This document shows, one piece after another, positions 7,646-15,790 of a stretch of 64,000 nucleotides of DNA. The stretch is from Bin87 sp026710825 (GTDB lineage Bacteria > Chloroflexota > Dehalococcoidia > Lucifugimonadales > UBA3495). Both the position numbers and the translations under genes were made by a program. The notes under the pieces are model-generated. The model was not told the origin of the DNA and did no database searches. It saw nothing but the letters and a program-made list of their open reading frames with translations. Within the stretch, counting starts at the first letter, position 1. The number at the start of each line of letters is the position of its first letter. Location of the stretch: positions 1,674,001 to 1,738,000 of the forward strand of contig OZ247427.1 of NCBI GenBank assembly GCA_965232815.1, given 5' to 3'.

Positions 7646-8157
7646 GTCTATCCAGTAAATCCTGTTCATCCCGGTAAAAAATAACCCCGACACTACCATT
7701 TGACACCGCCCTATGAGAACGTATATCCTAACTGTGTCTAGACCAAACGTACGTTTATCCCAACATCAGTGAGGCAGGATTCCCAGCATCGACGGCCAAC
7801 CCCGTCAGTAAAAATCGCATACCAGGCTCCGCGACTGCCAACGTCTGTTTAACCTATCAACAGCGTGGAGTTGCGTCCCAGCGCCAGCCACAGCGTTCCG
7901 TGCTGCATCGTCTATCCCAATGAACCGGCCCCGATGGGCACGTCATGGCGGATAGCCGATGTGGGCCACGGAGAATACCGAGCATAAGAATATGCGTACC
8001 CCCGGCCGTACGCTGACAACGATGCAAAGGGAATCCTGCCTCCCCAACCAGCCAAACCCAGCAAGAACCCCCAAAGGAGAAACCGCCAACCCAAACACCG
8101 CAACCACCAATCAACCGCCAAATGTAGGGGCGAATAATCATTCGCCCCGTCCCGCCC
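7646..8157 (+). mobile_element. Bipartite repeated element, copy A (MITE-like or structured RNA)
   Basis: The 979-bp gap 7399-8377 has no convincing gene but holds an element found again, inverted, at 27132-27595. Arm 1 (7646-7820) starts with an ACAGGAT-type repeat (CCTGTCTATCCAGTAAATCC) and includes GTCTAGAC, the palindrome AAACGTACGTTT and GAGGCAGGATTCCC. Arm 2 (7994-8157) holds the inverse GGGAATCCTGCCTC and ends in a GGGGCGAAT palindrome (8127-8148). The two arms align closely between copies, but the roughly 170 bp between them (7821-7993) does not match. Both copies keep TTGACA followed 15-16 nt later by TATATC inside arm 1 (7700-7727), a possible promoter. No transposase is present, so mobility would depend on a protein elsewhere. 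Confidence 0.7.
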
Positions 8158-8377
8158 TGTCCCACAACTCCTCGTGGCAGAGGAGGGTTGGATATGGCGC
8201 AGGCTTGCGGCGCTCGAAGCCCACTGTCGGTCCGCCCATCCGGGGTCGGGCCGCTGTTGGCGTATCTGGTGATATGCAAGGCTCTCCCGGTTGCGCCCTC
8301 CGGGGCCCTGCGCCATAATACTGCCACCCAGGATCAATTTGTCGGCCCACTGCCGGTGCACACGGGAGGAACGTCAT

Positions 8378-9331
8378 ATGCCACAAGCCGGAATCCCATC
8401 GGAGCAGGAAGTGCTGGGCTGGTTCGACAGCCTGTCCAACTGGGGTCGCTGGGGCGATGATGACGAACTGGGCACCCCCAACCTCATAACTCCCGAGAAA
8501 ACCAAGGCCGCCCTCGCCACCGTGCAGGAAGGTCACTGCGTTTCCCTGTCCCGCGAACTCACCTGGGATCCCTCCGTCGACGTCCCTGCTCCTCCCGTGC
8601 ACTACATGATCGAGAGCGGCGAAGGTTGGGCCACCGGCGACAAGGTGTCCAACCGCGCATCCGCCGTGGCGATGGACTACATCGGAATGATCTTCCATGG
8701 CGTTACCGTTACCCACGTGGATAGCCTGGCCCACTTCTTCTGGAATGGCCAGACCTATAACGGCAAGCCGGCCCACATGGTTTCCACCAGCCTGGGCGCC
8801 ACCGTTTGCTCGGTCGAACAGGCCCACAAGGGTTTCATAACCCGCGGCGTGCTCGTGGACGTCCCGTACGTCCGCGGCATCGACTGGGTCGAACGCGGCG
8901 AAGGCGTAATGCCCGAAGATATCCTGGCCGCCGAGGAGCGCTGCGGTTTCCGCATTGAACCCGGCGATGTCCTCCTCATTCGGACCGGCCAACTGCACCG
9001 CCGCAACATCGAAGGCCCGGTCCCTCGTGAAGCCGGGTCGACCGCATGTCAGGCCGCCTGCCTGCCCCTGTTCAAGGAGCGCGATATCGCCGTGCTGGGT
9101 TCCGACACCGGCAACGACGTCAGCCCGCCACAGTATCCCGGCCAGTTGACCAACCCTGTCCACCAGGTGTCCATCGTTGCCATGGGCCTGTGGATCCTGG
9201 ACAACGCCAACCTGGAAGACGTCGCGGAGGCCTGCCGGGAACGCAACCGCTGGACCTTCATGGTGAGCATCAACCCCCTCCGCATGCAGAACACCACCGG
9301 GTCCCCGGTCAACCCCGTGGCGGTATTTTAG
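8378..9331 (+). CDS. Cyclase family protein (putative metal-dependent hydrolase)
   Basis: A 317-residue protein of the cyclase/kynurenine-formamidase-like family, metal-dependent hydrolases of amides or lactones. ATG 8378 follows a strong GGGAGGAACGTC ribosome-binding site. The family metal site appears as F-H-G-V-T-V-T-H-V-D-S-L-A-H-F (around residue 110), equivalent to H-x-x-T-H-x-D-x-x-x-H. Further conserved parts are G-D-V-L-L-I-R-T-G and the later A-V-L-G-S-D-T-G-N-D-V. An amidase operon follows on the same strand, so both may act on amide or ester compounds. The exact substrate is unknown. Confidence 0.88.
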   Translation: MPQAGIPSEQEVLGWFDSLSNWGRWGDDDELGTPNLITPEKTKAALATVQEGHCVSLSRELTWDPSVDVPAPPVHYMIESGEGWATGDKVSNRASAVAMDYIGMIFHGVTVTHVDSLAHFFWNGQTYNGKPAHMVSTSLGATVCSVEQAHKGFITRGVLVDVPYVRGIDWVERGEGVMPEDILAAEERCGFRIEPGDVLLIRTGQLHRRNIEGPVPREAGSTACQAACLPLFKERDIAVLGSDTGNDVSPPQYPGQLTNPVHQVSIVAMGLWILDNANLEDVAEACRERNRWTFMVSINPLRMQNTTGSPVNPVAVF

Positions 9332-9460
9332 GCCGGCACCGCCTCGTACTTGGCAAAAACTTGGCTGTCTGCGAGGCTTTTGTGCCCGTTGTCATGCCGC
9401 CGGCCCTTGACATCAATGCGGCCAAGCCCAATCATGCACATATAGGGGTGAGGTAGGGTT

Positions 9461-9664
9461 ATGAGCGAGTCCAGTGAGTCCACCGTTTCCATGGACGACT
9501 TCCGCGTCCTGGTCCGTCTGGCGGGACTGCCGCTGGATGACGAGGAGTTGGAAGAACTCCTGCCGCTGTACCAGTTTCTCAGGGATCGGGTTGATATGCT
9601 CCACGAGGCGGACCTGCCTTTGGGTGGTCAGGCAATGACTTTCCCCGCCGACTGGAGCCGGTAG
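9461..9664 (+). CDS. AtzG/GatC-like small amidase-associated protein
   Basis: A 67-residue acidic helical protein directly upstream of an amidase (30 bp to its start). The arrangement and pattern, D-D-F-R-V-L-V-R-L-A-G-L-P-L-D-D-E-E-L-E-E-L-L-P then a C-terminal A-M-T-F-P-A-D-W, resemble the DUF4089/AtzG subunits that stabilise AtzE-type amidases and the GatC subunit of amidotransferases. Sequence similarity at this size is weak, so the call rests mainly on length, composition and the tight linkage. It is expected to form a cytoplasmic heterodimer with the product of 9695-11104. Confidence 0.68.
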   Translation: MSESSESTVSMDDFRVLVRLAGLPLDDEELEELLPLYQFLRDRVDMLHEADLPLGGQAMTFPADWSR

Positions 9665-9694
9665 GCCCTCAACCCAGCGTTCGAGGTGATTTGC

Positions 9695-11104
9695 ATGGCC
9701 GTGCCCGGCGAGTTGCACTACCTGACCATCGGTGAAGCAGCGCCGCTGATTGCCTCCGGAGAACTGTCTCCGGTGGAACTCACACGCGCGTACTTGGCCC
9801 GCATCGAAGCCATCGACGGTCAGCTTGACTCCTTCGTCACCATCACCTCGGAACTTGCGCTCTCCCGGGCCCGCCAGGCCGAGTCCGAAATCCAGGCCGG
9901 GCGCTACCGTGGCCCCCTCCACGGAATCCCCATCGCCTTCAAGGACCTCTACGACACCGCGGGCATCAGGACCACCGCCATGTCCCGGGTAACTCCGGAC
10001 CGGGTCCCCGAGGAAGACGCTACCACCGTCGCCAAACTCTACGAGGCCGGCGCGGTGCTCCTGGGCAAACTGGCCATGCACGAGTTCGCCCTCGGCGGCC
10101 CCGACTTCACCAGCCTGTTCCCGCCGGCGCGCAACCCCTGGAACACCGCGCACATGCCCGGTGGCAGCAGCAGCGGTTCGGGCGCCGCGGTCGCCGCCGG
10201 TCTGTGCATGGGCGCGCTGGGTTCGGACACTGGCGGAAGCATCCGCGGACCCGCCTCCATGTGTGGCATCGCCGGTGTCAAGCCAACCTTCGGGCGCGTC
10301 AGCAACTTTGGCGTTGTGCCCCTCTCCTGGTCCCAGGACCACTGCGGCCCCATGACCTGGACCGTGGAAGACTGCGCCATCATGCTCCAGGCCATCGCCG
10401 GCTATGATCCCAAAGACCCAACTACGGCCGACCTTCCGGTGCCCGACTACCTGGCTGCCCTGCGCGACGGCGTGCGCGGCCTCACAGTCGGTGTGCCTCG
10501 CGAGTATTTCTACGAGGAAGCCCCCGGTGTCGACGTCCAGGTCATCCAGGCCGCGGAGCGTGGTCTGGAAACTCTGTCCGAGTTGGGCGCCGAAATCCGG
10601 GATGTGGACATTCCCCACATCAAGTACGCCCAAACCGCCAACCAGGTCATCATGATGTCCGAGGCCTATTCGTTCCATGAGGCCAACCTCAAAACCCGTC
10701 GTCAGGATTACGGAAACTTGGTCCGGAACCGTTTCCTGCTGGGCGGCCTGCTCTCGGCATCAGACTACAACCAGGCCCTGCGGATGCGTCGCGTCATCAA
10801 GGACGAGATGGCAGAAGCTCTGCACCACGCCGACGTGCTGGTGACACCCACCTATGCCTCTCCCGCCCCGCAAATCGAGGGCTACGCAGGGGGCACAACC
10901 CTTACCCAGCCCAGCTTCACCGGGCCATTCAATGTCTCCGGGCTGCCCGCGGTGTCAACGCCCAGCGGTTTGTCCGACGCCGGGCTCCCCATGGGATTGC
11001 AAATAGTCGTCCGGCCATTCGACGAATCAACCGCTCTGCGCGTGGCCCACGCCTACGAACAGACAACCCGATTCATCGACCGCAGGCCGCCGCTTCAAGG
11101 TTGA
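9695..11104 (+). CDS. Amidase (amidase signature family)
   Basis: A 469-residue amidase-signature hydrolase. ATG 9695 sits 8 nt after a GAGGTG ribosome-binding site; a GTG three codons upstream is an alternative. The Ser-cisSer-Lys triad is visible: the lysine in G-I-P-I-A-F-K-D-L-Y-D (near residue 87), the cis-serine in G-G-S-S-S-G-S-G-A-A-V-A-A, and the nucleophile in G-S-D-T-G-G-S-I-R-G-P-A. Placement after an AtzG-like gene suggests an AtzE- or GatA-like two-subunit enzyme. No GatB is nearby, so a role in tRNA amidation is not supported here; hydrolysis of a small amide is more likely. Confidence 0.93.
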   Translation: MAVPGELHYLTIGEAAPLIASGELSPVELTRAYLARIEAIDGQLDSFVTITSELALSRARQAESEIQAGRYRGPLHGIPIAFKDLYDTAGIRTTAMSRVTPDRVPEEDATTVAKLYEAGAVLLGKLAMHEFALGGPDFTSLFPPARNPWNTAHMPGGSSSGSGAAVAAGLCMGALGSDTGGSIRGPASMCGIAGVKPTFGRVSNFGVVPLSWSQDHCGPMTWTVEDCAIMLQAIAGYDPKDPTTADLPVPDYLAALRDGVRGLTVGVPREYFYEEAPGVDVQVIQAAERGLETLSELGAEIRDVDIPHIKYAQTANQVIMMSEAYSFHEANLKTRRQDYGNLVRNRFLLGGLLSASDYNQALRMRRVIKDEMAEALHHADVLVTPTYASPAPQIEGYAGGTTLTQPSFTGPFNVSGLPAVSTPSGLSDAGLPMGLQIVVRPFDESTALRVAHAYEQTTRFIDRRPPLQG

Positions 11105-11150
11105 TTTCGGATTTTTCACAAAATTTGTCCCAAACGCCACGACATAGTCA

Positions 11151-11179
11151 TTGACATGGCGTCGACGCTGGGGTATTAC
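11151..11179 (+). promoter_or_regulatory. Sigma-70 promoter for the DUF5679 gene
   Basis: TTGACA at 11151-11156, exactly 17 nt of spacer, then TATTAC at 11174-11179. The start codon of the small zinc-ribbon gene is 51 nt downstream. Confidence 0.65.
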
Positions 11180-11229
11180 TCACTGCGGGCTGCAATAAGG
11201 GCCCGCCAAACTATCGGAGGATTAGTTTC

Positions 11230-11385
11230 ATGACCACGCAAGTACAGATTTTCTGTGTCAAGTGTAAGGCCAAGACCGACTCGCGCGACGTCCAGGGAGT
11301 CACCATGAAGAACGGCCGCCCGGCCACCCAGGCCATCTGTGTGGTCTGCGGTACCAAGAAGTTCCGCATAGGAGCTATGCCCTAA
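11230..11385 (+). CDS. DUF5679 zinc-ribbon protein
   Basis: A 51-residue protein of the DUF5679 family, common in Chloroflexi-like genomes. Two C-x-x-C pairs (C9/C12 in F-C-V-K-C-K and C37/C40 in I-C-V-V-C-G) form a zinc ribbon. Between them is the family-typical K-N-G-R-P-A-T-Q, and it ends K-K-F-R-I-G-A-M-P. It has its own strong promoter and a ribosome-binding site (CGGAGG) before ATG 11230. The function of the family is not known; the zinc ribbon and basic charge would fit nucleic-acid or ribosome binding, which is inference. Confidence 0.88.
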   Translation: MTTQVQIFCVKCKAKTDSRDVQGVTMKNGRPATQAICVVCGTKKFRIGAMP

Positions 11386-11528
11386 CCGATCAACGTTTCC
11401 AGACGTGAAGCGCGTACGGTAGAATCCTGTCCGATAGGTAGGGCCGTGCGCATTGCCCGTCCGACTCTGAACAACCACGGCTGACAATAGCGTCAGATAA
11501 CCACACACATTGTCCGCCGCAGGCCCGT

Positions 11529-11564
11529 GGCACCCTCCTCAAGAGGGTGCCCGTTCTTATTTTG
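11529..11564. terminator. Bidirectional intrinsic terminator
   Basis: Perfect 9-bp stem GGCACCCTC (11529-11537) with GAGGGTGCC (11543-11551) and a 5-nt loop, followed by a T-rich tract (CGTTCTTATTTT). It lies between the convergent DUF5679 and disulfide oxidoreductase genes. Confidence 0.75.
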
Positions 11565-11592
11565 TAGCTGCGATTAGTCGGTCTGCCCGGTC

Positions 11593-13002
11593 CTATCTGG
11601 CCAGCCACCGGAGCAACCGACCTGTAAATCCCCGCGTCAAACCGTCCACGTACGCATCCCACGCCACCTGTTGGTTGCCCGTGCCCAGCGATGGGTAGGC
11701 CTGCATCGCCCTGGCGACATCGCCCAATTTCAAGCCATGCTGTCCGGCGATCGCCCATCCCTGCAATGCCTCGGCTGCATTGCGCCCCACCACCGTCGCG
11801 CCCAGCACCGTCCCGTTGTCCCTGTACACCACCTTGATGAATCCTCCGTCTGCGTTGTCCGTGACCGCCCGGTCAACCGATTCCATCGGCAGCGTCGACA
11901 CCCGGACGTTCCCGCCGAACTGTTCCCGCGCCTGCTTCTCCGTATAGCCTGAGTGCGCCACCTCCGGATCGGTAAATGTCGCCCACGGCGGATGCTCCGG
12001 CCGCGCTCGGGAGCGTCCCGGCAGCAGCATGTTCCGCACCGCCATCGCTCCCTGGTACCCCGCGTAGTGCGTGAACTGGAAACCTCCTGCGCAATCCCCG
12101 GCCGCGTAGATGTTCTTGACGCTCGTGCGCAGGTAGTCGTCCACTGTAATTCCGGCCCGAGAATGCTCGATGCCTGCCCTCTCCAGGCCTATACCGTCGA
12201 GGTTCGCCCGCCGACCCACGGCAACCAGTAGCCCATCGCCCTCGACGTCCTCACCACCGGCCCTCACCGTGATACTGCCCTCTGCGCCCGACCTCACCGA
12301 TTCCACCCGTGCCGCCAGTCGCAGATCAACTCCATCGCGCCGCAAAGCCTCAGCAACTACCCGCGCCGTCTCCGGTTCGTCGTTGGGCAGGATGCGGTCC
12401 AGCGCCTCCACGAGCGTGACGCTGGAACCCAACCGCTGGCACGCCTGCGCGAGTTCGCACCCGATCGGTCCTCCGCCGATAACGATCAGGCGTTGCGGCA
12501 GGGATTCCAGCTGCCAGAAATTCTCGTAGGTCAAATGCGGCGTTTCGGACAAACCGGAAATCGGCGGCACGAATGGCGCTGCCCCGGTGCAGATCAGGAA
12601 GTATTTCGCGGAGATGGTATGGTCCCCGACCGCCACTGTGTGTGCATCCTCAAACTGTGCACGTCCCTCGATTACGTCGATACCCTCGGCTCGCAGCGCA
12701 TCAGGCGATTCGGCTGCGTATATCTCCTCGATGACATTCCGAATCCGCCTCATCACCGCCGGAAAATCAACCTCCGGCTCCCCGGCCCGCACACCAAGCG
12801 TTCCTCCGGTGCGAATCGTATGCGCGACCCTCGCGGCATGCAGCAACGCCTTGCTGGGTACGCATCCCGTCCACGTGCAGTCCCCGCCCACCCGGTTGGC
12901 CTCAATCAGCGCAACCCGTTTTCCCAGCCTGGTCGCGAAACGGGCGGCGGTCAGCCCCGCTGAACCTGCCCCAATAATTGCCAGATCGTAATCAAACGGC
13001 AT
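11593..13002 (-). CDS. Pyridine nucleotide-disulfide oxidoreductase, mercuric reductase-like
   Basis: A 469-residue FAD/NAD(P)H flavoprotein of the dihydrolipoamide dehydrogenase/mercuric reductase family. Domains in order are FAD binding (I-I-G-A-G-S-A-G-L, 9-17), the redox-active disulfide C42/C47 in G-G-D-C-T-W-T-G-C-V-P-S-K, the NAD(P) site (I-G-G-G-P-I-G-C-E-L, near 175), the second FAD motif (I-Y-A-A-G-D-C-A-G) and a C-terminal dimerisation domain. It has neither an N-terminal heavy-metal domain nor the C-terminal vicinal cysteines of MerA, so mercury reduction is not supported. No lipoyl-enzyme genes are nearby, and the disulfide substrate is unknown. Confidence 0.9.
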   Translation of the reverse strand: MPFDYDLAIIGAGSAGLTAARFATRLGKRVALIEANRVGGDCTWTGCVPSKALLHAARVAHTIRTGGTLGVRAGEPEVDFPAVMRRIRNVIEEIYAAESPDALRAEGIDVIEGRAQFEDAHTVAVGDHTISAKYFLICTGAAPFVPPISGLSETPHLTYENFWQLESLPQRLIVIGGGPIGCELAQACQRLGSSVTLVEALDRILPNDEPETARVVAEALRRDGVDLRLAARVESVRSGAEGSITVRAGGEDVEGDGLLVAVGRRANLDGIGLERAGIEHSRAGITVDDYLRTSVKNIYAAGDCAGGFQFTHYAGYQGAMAVRNMLLPGRSRARPEHPPWATFTDPEVAHSGYTEKQAREQFGGNVRVSTLPMESVDRAVTDNADGGFIKVVYRDNGTVLGATVVGRNAAEALQGWAIAGQHGLKLGDVARAMQAYPSLGTGNQQVAWDAYVDGLTRGFTGRLLRWLAR

Positions 13003-13141
13003 GATGCACCGGAAAATATTCGGGACTCGCCCTGCTGCTCAATCCCGGGCAGGGCTCGTCTGGTCAACCAATGCGGAGCGCTATCGCACCCCATGATCTC
13101 GATGCGGCGCCGTCGATCCGGGCGCACCCTTAGATTCTACC

Positions 13142-14644
13142 CTACCGCGGTCCCTTGATCTGGTCGGGCAGCCATAGCGCCAGGTCGGGGAACACTATGA
13201 TCAGGCCGATCACGATGGCCATGCACGCCATGAACGGCAGCACCCCGATATACACATCGTTGATGGTGCCTGTTTCCACCCTTTGGCCGGTGTCTGCGAC
13301 CTCCTGTCGCGCCACGTCATGCCGCGCGCCCTGCAGCACATACAGGCTCAAACCCTGCGGCGGACTGATCTGTGCCGCCTCCAACAGGATGATCATGATG
13401 ATCCCGAACCACAGCAGGTCCACCTCGGCCGCCCGCAGCACCGGCGAGATGATCGGCAGGGTCGTCAGCATCATGGAATACGCTTCCATGAACGTCCCCA
13501 GCAGCAAGTAGAAAACCACCAGGAACAATACCAACTGCACCGTGCTCAGGTTGAAGCTGGCGACCCACTCCGCCATGGTTATCGATATCCGCAGGTATGC
13601 AAAGGCAAACTGCAGCGTGAACGCGGCCATCAGGATGAACAGGATCATCGCCGACGAGCGTGCCGCCGACACGCAGGCCTCCATGGTCATAGATACCATG
13701 AACCGGCAGTAGTTGCGGAAGTGCTCGCCGCTGAACCGGTATTCCACCCGCCAGCTTTCCAGCGTCCCTCGCACCTCGGGGGAAAGCTGCCTCGCGAATC
13801 CCATGCTGAGCACCAACGCCGCGATGTTTCCCGCGAAAAGCCTCACGAAGTTGTAGATGATCGCCAGCGCCAGCGCTCCGGCCACTCCGAACCCTGCCGC
13901 CTCTGACGGCGTGGCCCAGCCGAAGTAGATACTGCCCAACACTATGAAGATCAGCGCCAGCACGGGGACCATCAGCACCGTGAACAACAGGCGCTCCACC
14001 CAGCCTTCCCAACTCCAGAACCGCGCTCCCGTCTGCCGGGGCGCGACCGCCGGCCAGATCACCGATGCTATGCCAATCATCAGCATGAATACGCCCGCCA
14101 GCAGGATGCCCGGTATGAAACCCGCCAGGAACAATCTTCCGATGGATTCGCCCACGGTGAGCCCATACAGCACCAGCAGGATGCTCGGCGGGATCAGGAT
14201 CCCCAGCGTCCCACCGGCCGCCAGCGATCCCACGACCAGCCTTTCCTGGTAACCCTGCGCCCGGAATGACGGCAGCGCAACGCGGCTCACCGTGGCCGCC
14301 GTCGCAATACTCGAGCCGGCGCACGCCGCGAACACCGCGCAACTGGCGATGTTGGTGTGCATCAGCCCACCCGGTATGAAGTCCACCCAGCGCGAGAGGG
14401 CCCGGTACATCAGGTCGGCGAACCCGCCCCGCAGCACGATTTCCCCCATCAGGATGAACAGCGGAATGGCCACCAGGTTGACGTTGGTGTTGGTCTCCCA
14501 CGCCCGGTTGCCCATGATGTTCCAGACCGGGTTGTCGGAAAACGCCTGCAGCAGAATCAACGCCAACGACCCCAGCGCGCCGGCGACATACATCCCGGCG
14601 AAGAACATCACGCCCATCAGGATGAATGCGACTGCAATCAACAT
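13142..14644 (-). CDS. TRAP transporter large permease, DctM-like, with insertions
   Basis: Inner-membrane permease of a tripartite ATP-independent periplasmic transporter, the ion-coupled translocator for organic acids. The 500 residues contain many hydrophobic segments and DctM signatures: N-L-V-A-I-P-L-F-I-L-M-G-E, A-C-A-G-S-S-I-A-T-A-A-T, G-I-L-I-P-P-S-I, W-A-T-P-S-E-A-A and I-S-P-P-Q-G-L-S-L-Y-V. The usual length is about 430. The excess comes from a charged loop around residues 275-310 (L-E-S-W-R-V-E-Y-R-F-S-G-E) and a hydrophilic stretch after S-L-Y-V-L-Q. No DctQ or DctP gene is adjacent, so partners must be elsewhere or the protein acts differently. Confidence 0.9.
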   Translation of the reverse strand: MLIAVAFILMGVMFFAGMYVAGALGSLALILLQAFSDNPVWNIMGNRAWETNTNVNLVAIPLFILMGEIVLRGGFADLMYRALSRWVDFIPGGLMHTNIASCAVFAACAGSSIATAATVSRVALPSFRAQGYQERLVVGSLAAGGTLGILIPPSILLVLYGLTVGESIGRLFLAGFIPGILLAGVFMLMIGIASVIWPAVAPRQTGARFWSWEGWVERLLFTVLMVPVLALIFIVLGSIYFGWATPSEAAGFGVAGALALAIIYNFVRLFAGNIAALVLSMGFARQLSPEVRGTLESWRVEYRFSGEHFRNYCRFMVSMTMEACVSAARSSAMILFILMAAFTLQFAFAYLRISITMAEWVASFNLSTVQLVLFLVVFYLLLGTFMEAYSMMLTTLPIISPVLRAAEVDLLWFGIIMIILLEAAQISPPQGLSLYVLQGARHDVARQEVADTGQRVETGTINDVYIGVLPFMACMAIVIGLIIVFPDLALWLPDQIKGPR

Positions 14645-14688
14645 GGTTCAGTTACGAATCCAATTGTTTAGGGGTTTGGCTGGCACGG

Positions 14689-14738
14689 AAAAACCCCGTC
14701 GCGTTGTCCACGGAAGCCTCCGGCGGGCGGCGACGGGG
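14689..14738 (-). terminator. Hairpin plus T-tract in the leader of the TRAP permease gene
   Basis: On the minus strand GCCCCGTCG-type arms pair as CCCCGTCGC (14694-14702 on plus) with GCGACGGGG (14730-14738), and five Ts follow on the minus strand. It lies about 45 nt upstream of the permease start, not after a gene, so it may be an attenuator or a backstop for upstream readthrough. Confidence 0.6.
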
Positions 14739-14930
14739 TCAAAAGTGCGGGCATCATAGCCGAGACCATGGGAGGTGTCCACAATTCGGCGCTGGCGCGC
14801 GGCCGCATAGTCAGCCCCGCGCCGAACCCCGAGTCAAGGCTGGCGAAATGAAGCTGTTTGGCCGGCTATTAGCGTCCCGCTCATGGTGAGTCAACCCCAC
14901 CATCAGGAGTAGCGCCATCGTGACATCGAA

Positions 14931-14961
14931 AACGCCATGCGAGCGACTCCCGCATGGCGTT
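14931..14961 (-). terminator. Terminator of the Lin0512 gene
   Basis: Perfect 10-bp stem AACGCCATGC (14931-14940) and GCATGGCGTT (14952-14961) with an 11-nt loop. On the minus strand the stem runs into TTTTCG, just downstream of the Lin0512 stop codon. Confidence 0.7.
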
Positions 14962-14983
14962 TCCAGGTACTATTGTGCCGTGG

Positions 14984-15328
14984 TCACTTGCCGTCTTCGA
15001 TGCTTACGGTGATGATGGCGTTGGCGATCAGTGTGCCGTCGCTGCCGTCGTCGTTGAGCAACTCCAGGCCACCTACTACGACCTTAACGTTGGCCCGGCC
15101 GTGGGGCAGGGAATCGGCGACCTCATCCGCGTTGACCTTTTCCGGCTTGGGTGCGCCAATGGTCACGTCCACCGTCATGTCATCGGCGGTCGCGCCCACC
15201 AGACGGGAAAAGCCGAGGCTGCTGTGGTGTATGGCGTCGAAAACGGCACGCTTGGCCGCCAGGGTGTAATCGAGGCCATGGACGTCGACGCCCATGCCCA
15301 TCTCGGTAACGCAACGCACGAGAGCCAT
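14984..15328 (-). CDS. Lin0512 family protein
   Basis: A 114-residue protein of the Lin0512 family (function unknown; related in fold to ring-opening amidohydrolase domains). Recognisable parts are the start M-A-L-V-R-C-V-T-E-M-G-M-G-V-D-V-H-G, then A-A-K-R-A-V-F-D-A-I-H-H-S-S-L-G, and the terminal strand T-L-I-A-N-A-I-I-T-V-S-I. The ribosome-binding site CAGGAGGTTTCAGC precedes ATG 15328. It is monocistronic, with its own terminator at 14931-14961, and divergent from rpmB. Confidence 0.85.
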   Translation of the reverse strand: MALVRCVTEMGMGVDVHGLDYTLAAKRAVFDAIHHSSLGFSRLVGATADDMTVDVTIGAPKPEKVNADEVADSLPHGRANVKVVVGGLELLNDDGSDGTLIANAIITVSIEDGK

Positions 15329-15382
15329 GCTGAAACCTCCTGTGTATCGGGGAGTTGGCTGCCGCCATTTAACGGCAGCGCC

Positions 15383-15411
15383 GACGGCAAGTCAAGCGAG
15401 TATGCTATAAT
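15383..15411 (+). promoter_or_regulatory. Putative rpmB promoter
   Basis: Perfect -10 hexamer TATAAT at 15406-15411, 30 nt before the rpmB start. The region 17 nt upstream (GACGGC) is a poor -35, so only the -10 is well supported. Confidence 0.45.
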
Positions 15412-15440
15412 GCGGCCAATCAACCGTCAGGATAGAAACC

Positions 15441-15662
15441 ATGCAGTGCCAAATGTGCGGAAAAGCCGGAATGACCGGCAACAACGTCAGCCACTCCAAC
15501 CGCAAGACCAAGACCCGGTGGAAGGCCAACGTCCACAAGCAGACCCTCGCCATTGACGGCAAGCCCACCCGTGTAAAGATTTGCTCGCGCTGCCTGCGGA
15601 CCATGTACAAGCCGCCCCGGGGCCCCAAGGCCCGAGCCAGAGCAGCGGCAACGACATCATAG
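15441..15662 (+). CDS. rpmB: 50S ribosomal protein bL28
   Basis: Large-subunit ribosomal protein L28, 73 residues. This is the zinc-binding (C+) form: C3/C6 in M-Q-C-Q-M-C-G-K and C48/C51 in I-C-S-R-C-L. Family-typical features are G-N-N-V-S-H-S-N-R-K-T-K-T-R-W-K-A-N and K-I-C-S-R-C-L-R-T-M. The basic tail (K-A-R-A-R-A-A) is slightly longer than average. It is transcribed alone from its own promoter; a palindromic repeat separates it from the convergent rpe. Confidence 0.96.
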   Translation: MQCQMCGKAGMTGNNVSHSNRKTKTRWKANVHKQTLAIDGKPTRVKICSRCLRTMYKPPRGPKARARAAATTS

Positions 15663-15689
15663 CGCGGCACCACCGCAGAGTTTCATGCA

Positions 15690-15755
15690 GGGGCGAATGA
15701 CCATTCGCCCCTATTCTTTGGGATGAACTTGCCAGGGGCGACAATACGTCGCCCT
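15690..15755. repeat. Two palindromic repeats in tandem
   Basis: GGGGCGAATG/CATTCGCCCC at 15690-15711 and a second variant, GGGGCGACA..CGTCGCCC, at 15735-15753. Both lie between the convergent rpmB and rpe genes, where they could stop transcription. Confidence 0.78.
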
Positions 15756-15790
15756 TGCCGCTCATAGAGCAGCCGGTTGAACGATCCGGT

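Noticed and set aside
11593..13002. Mercuric reductase (merA)
   Set aside because: There is no N-terminal heavy-metal domain, no C-terminal vicinal cysteines and no mer genes nearby; only the general disulfide oxidoreductase family is supported.
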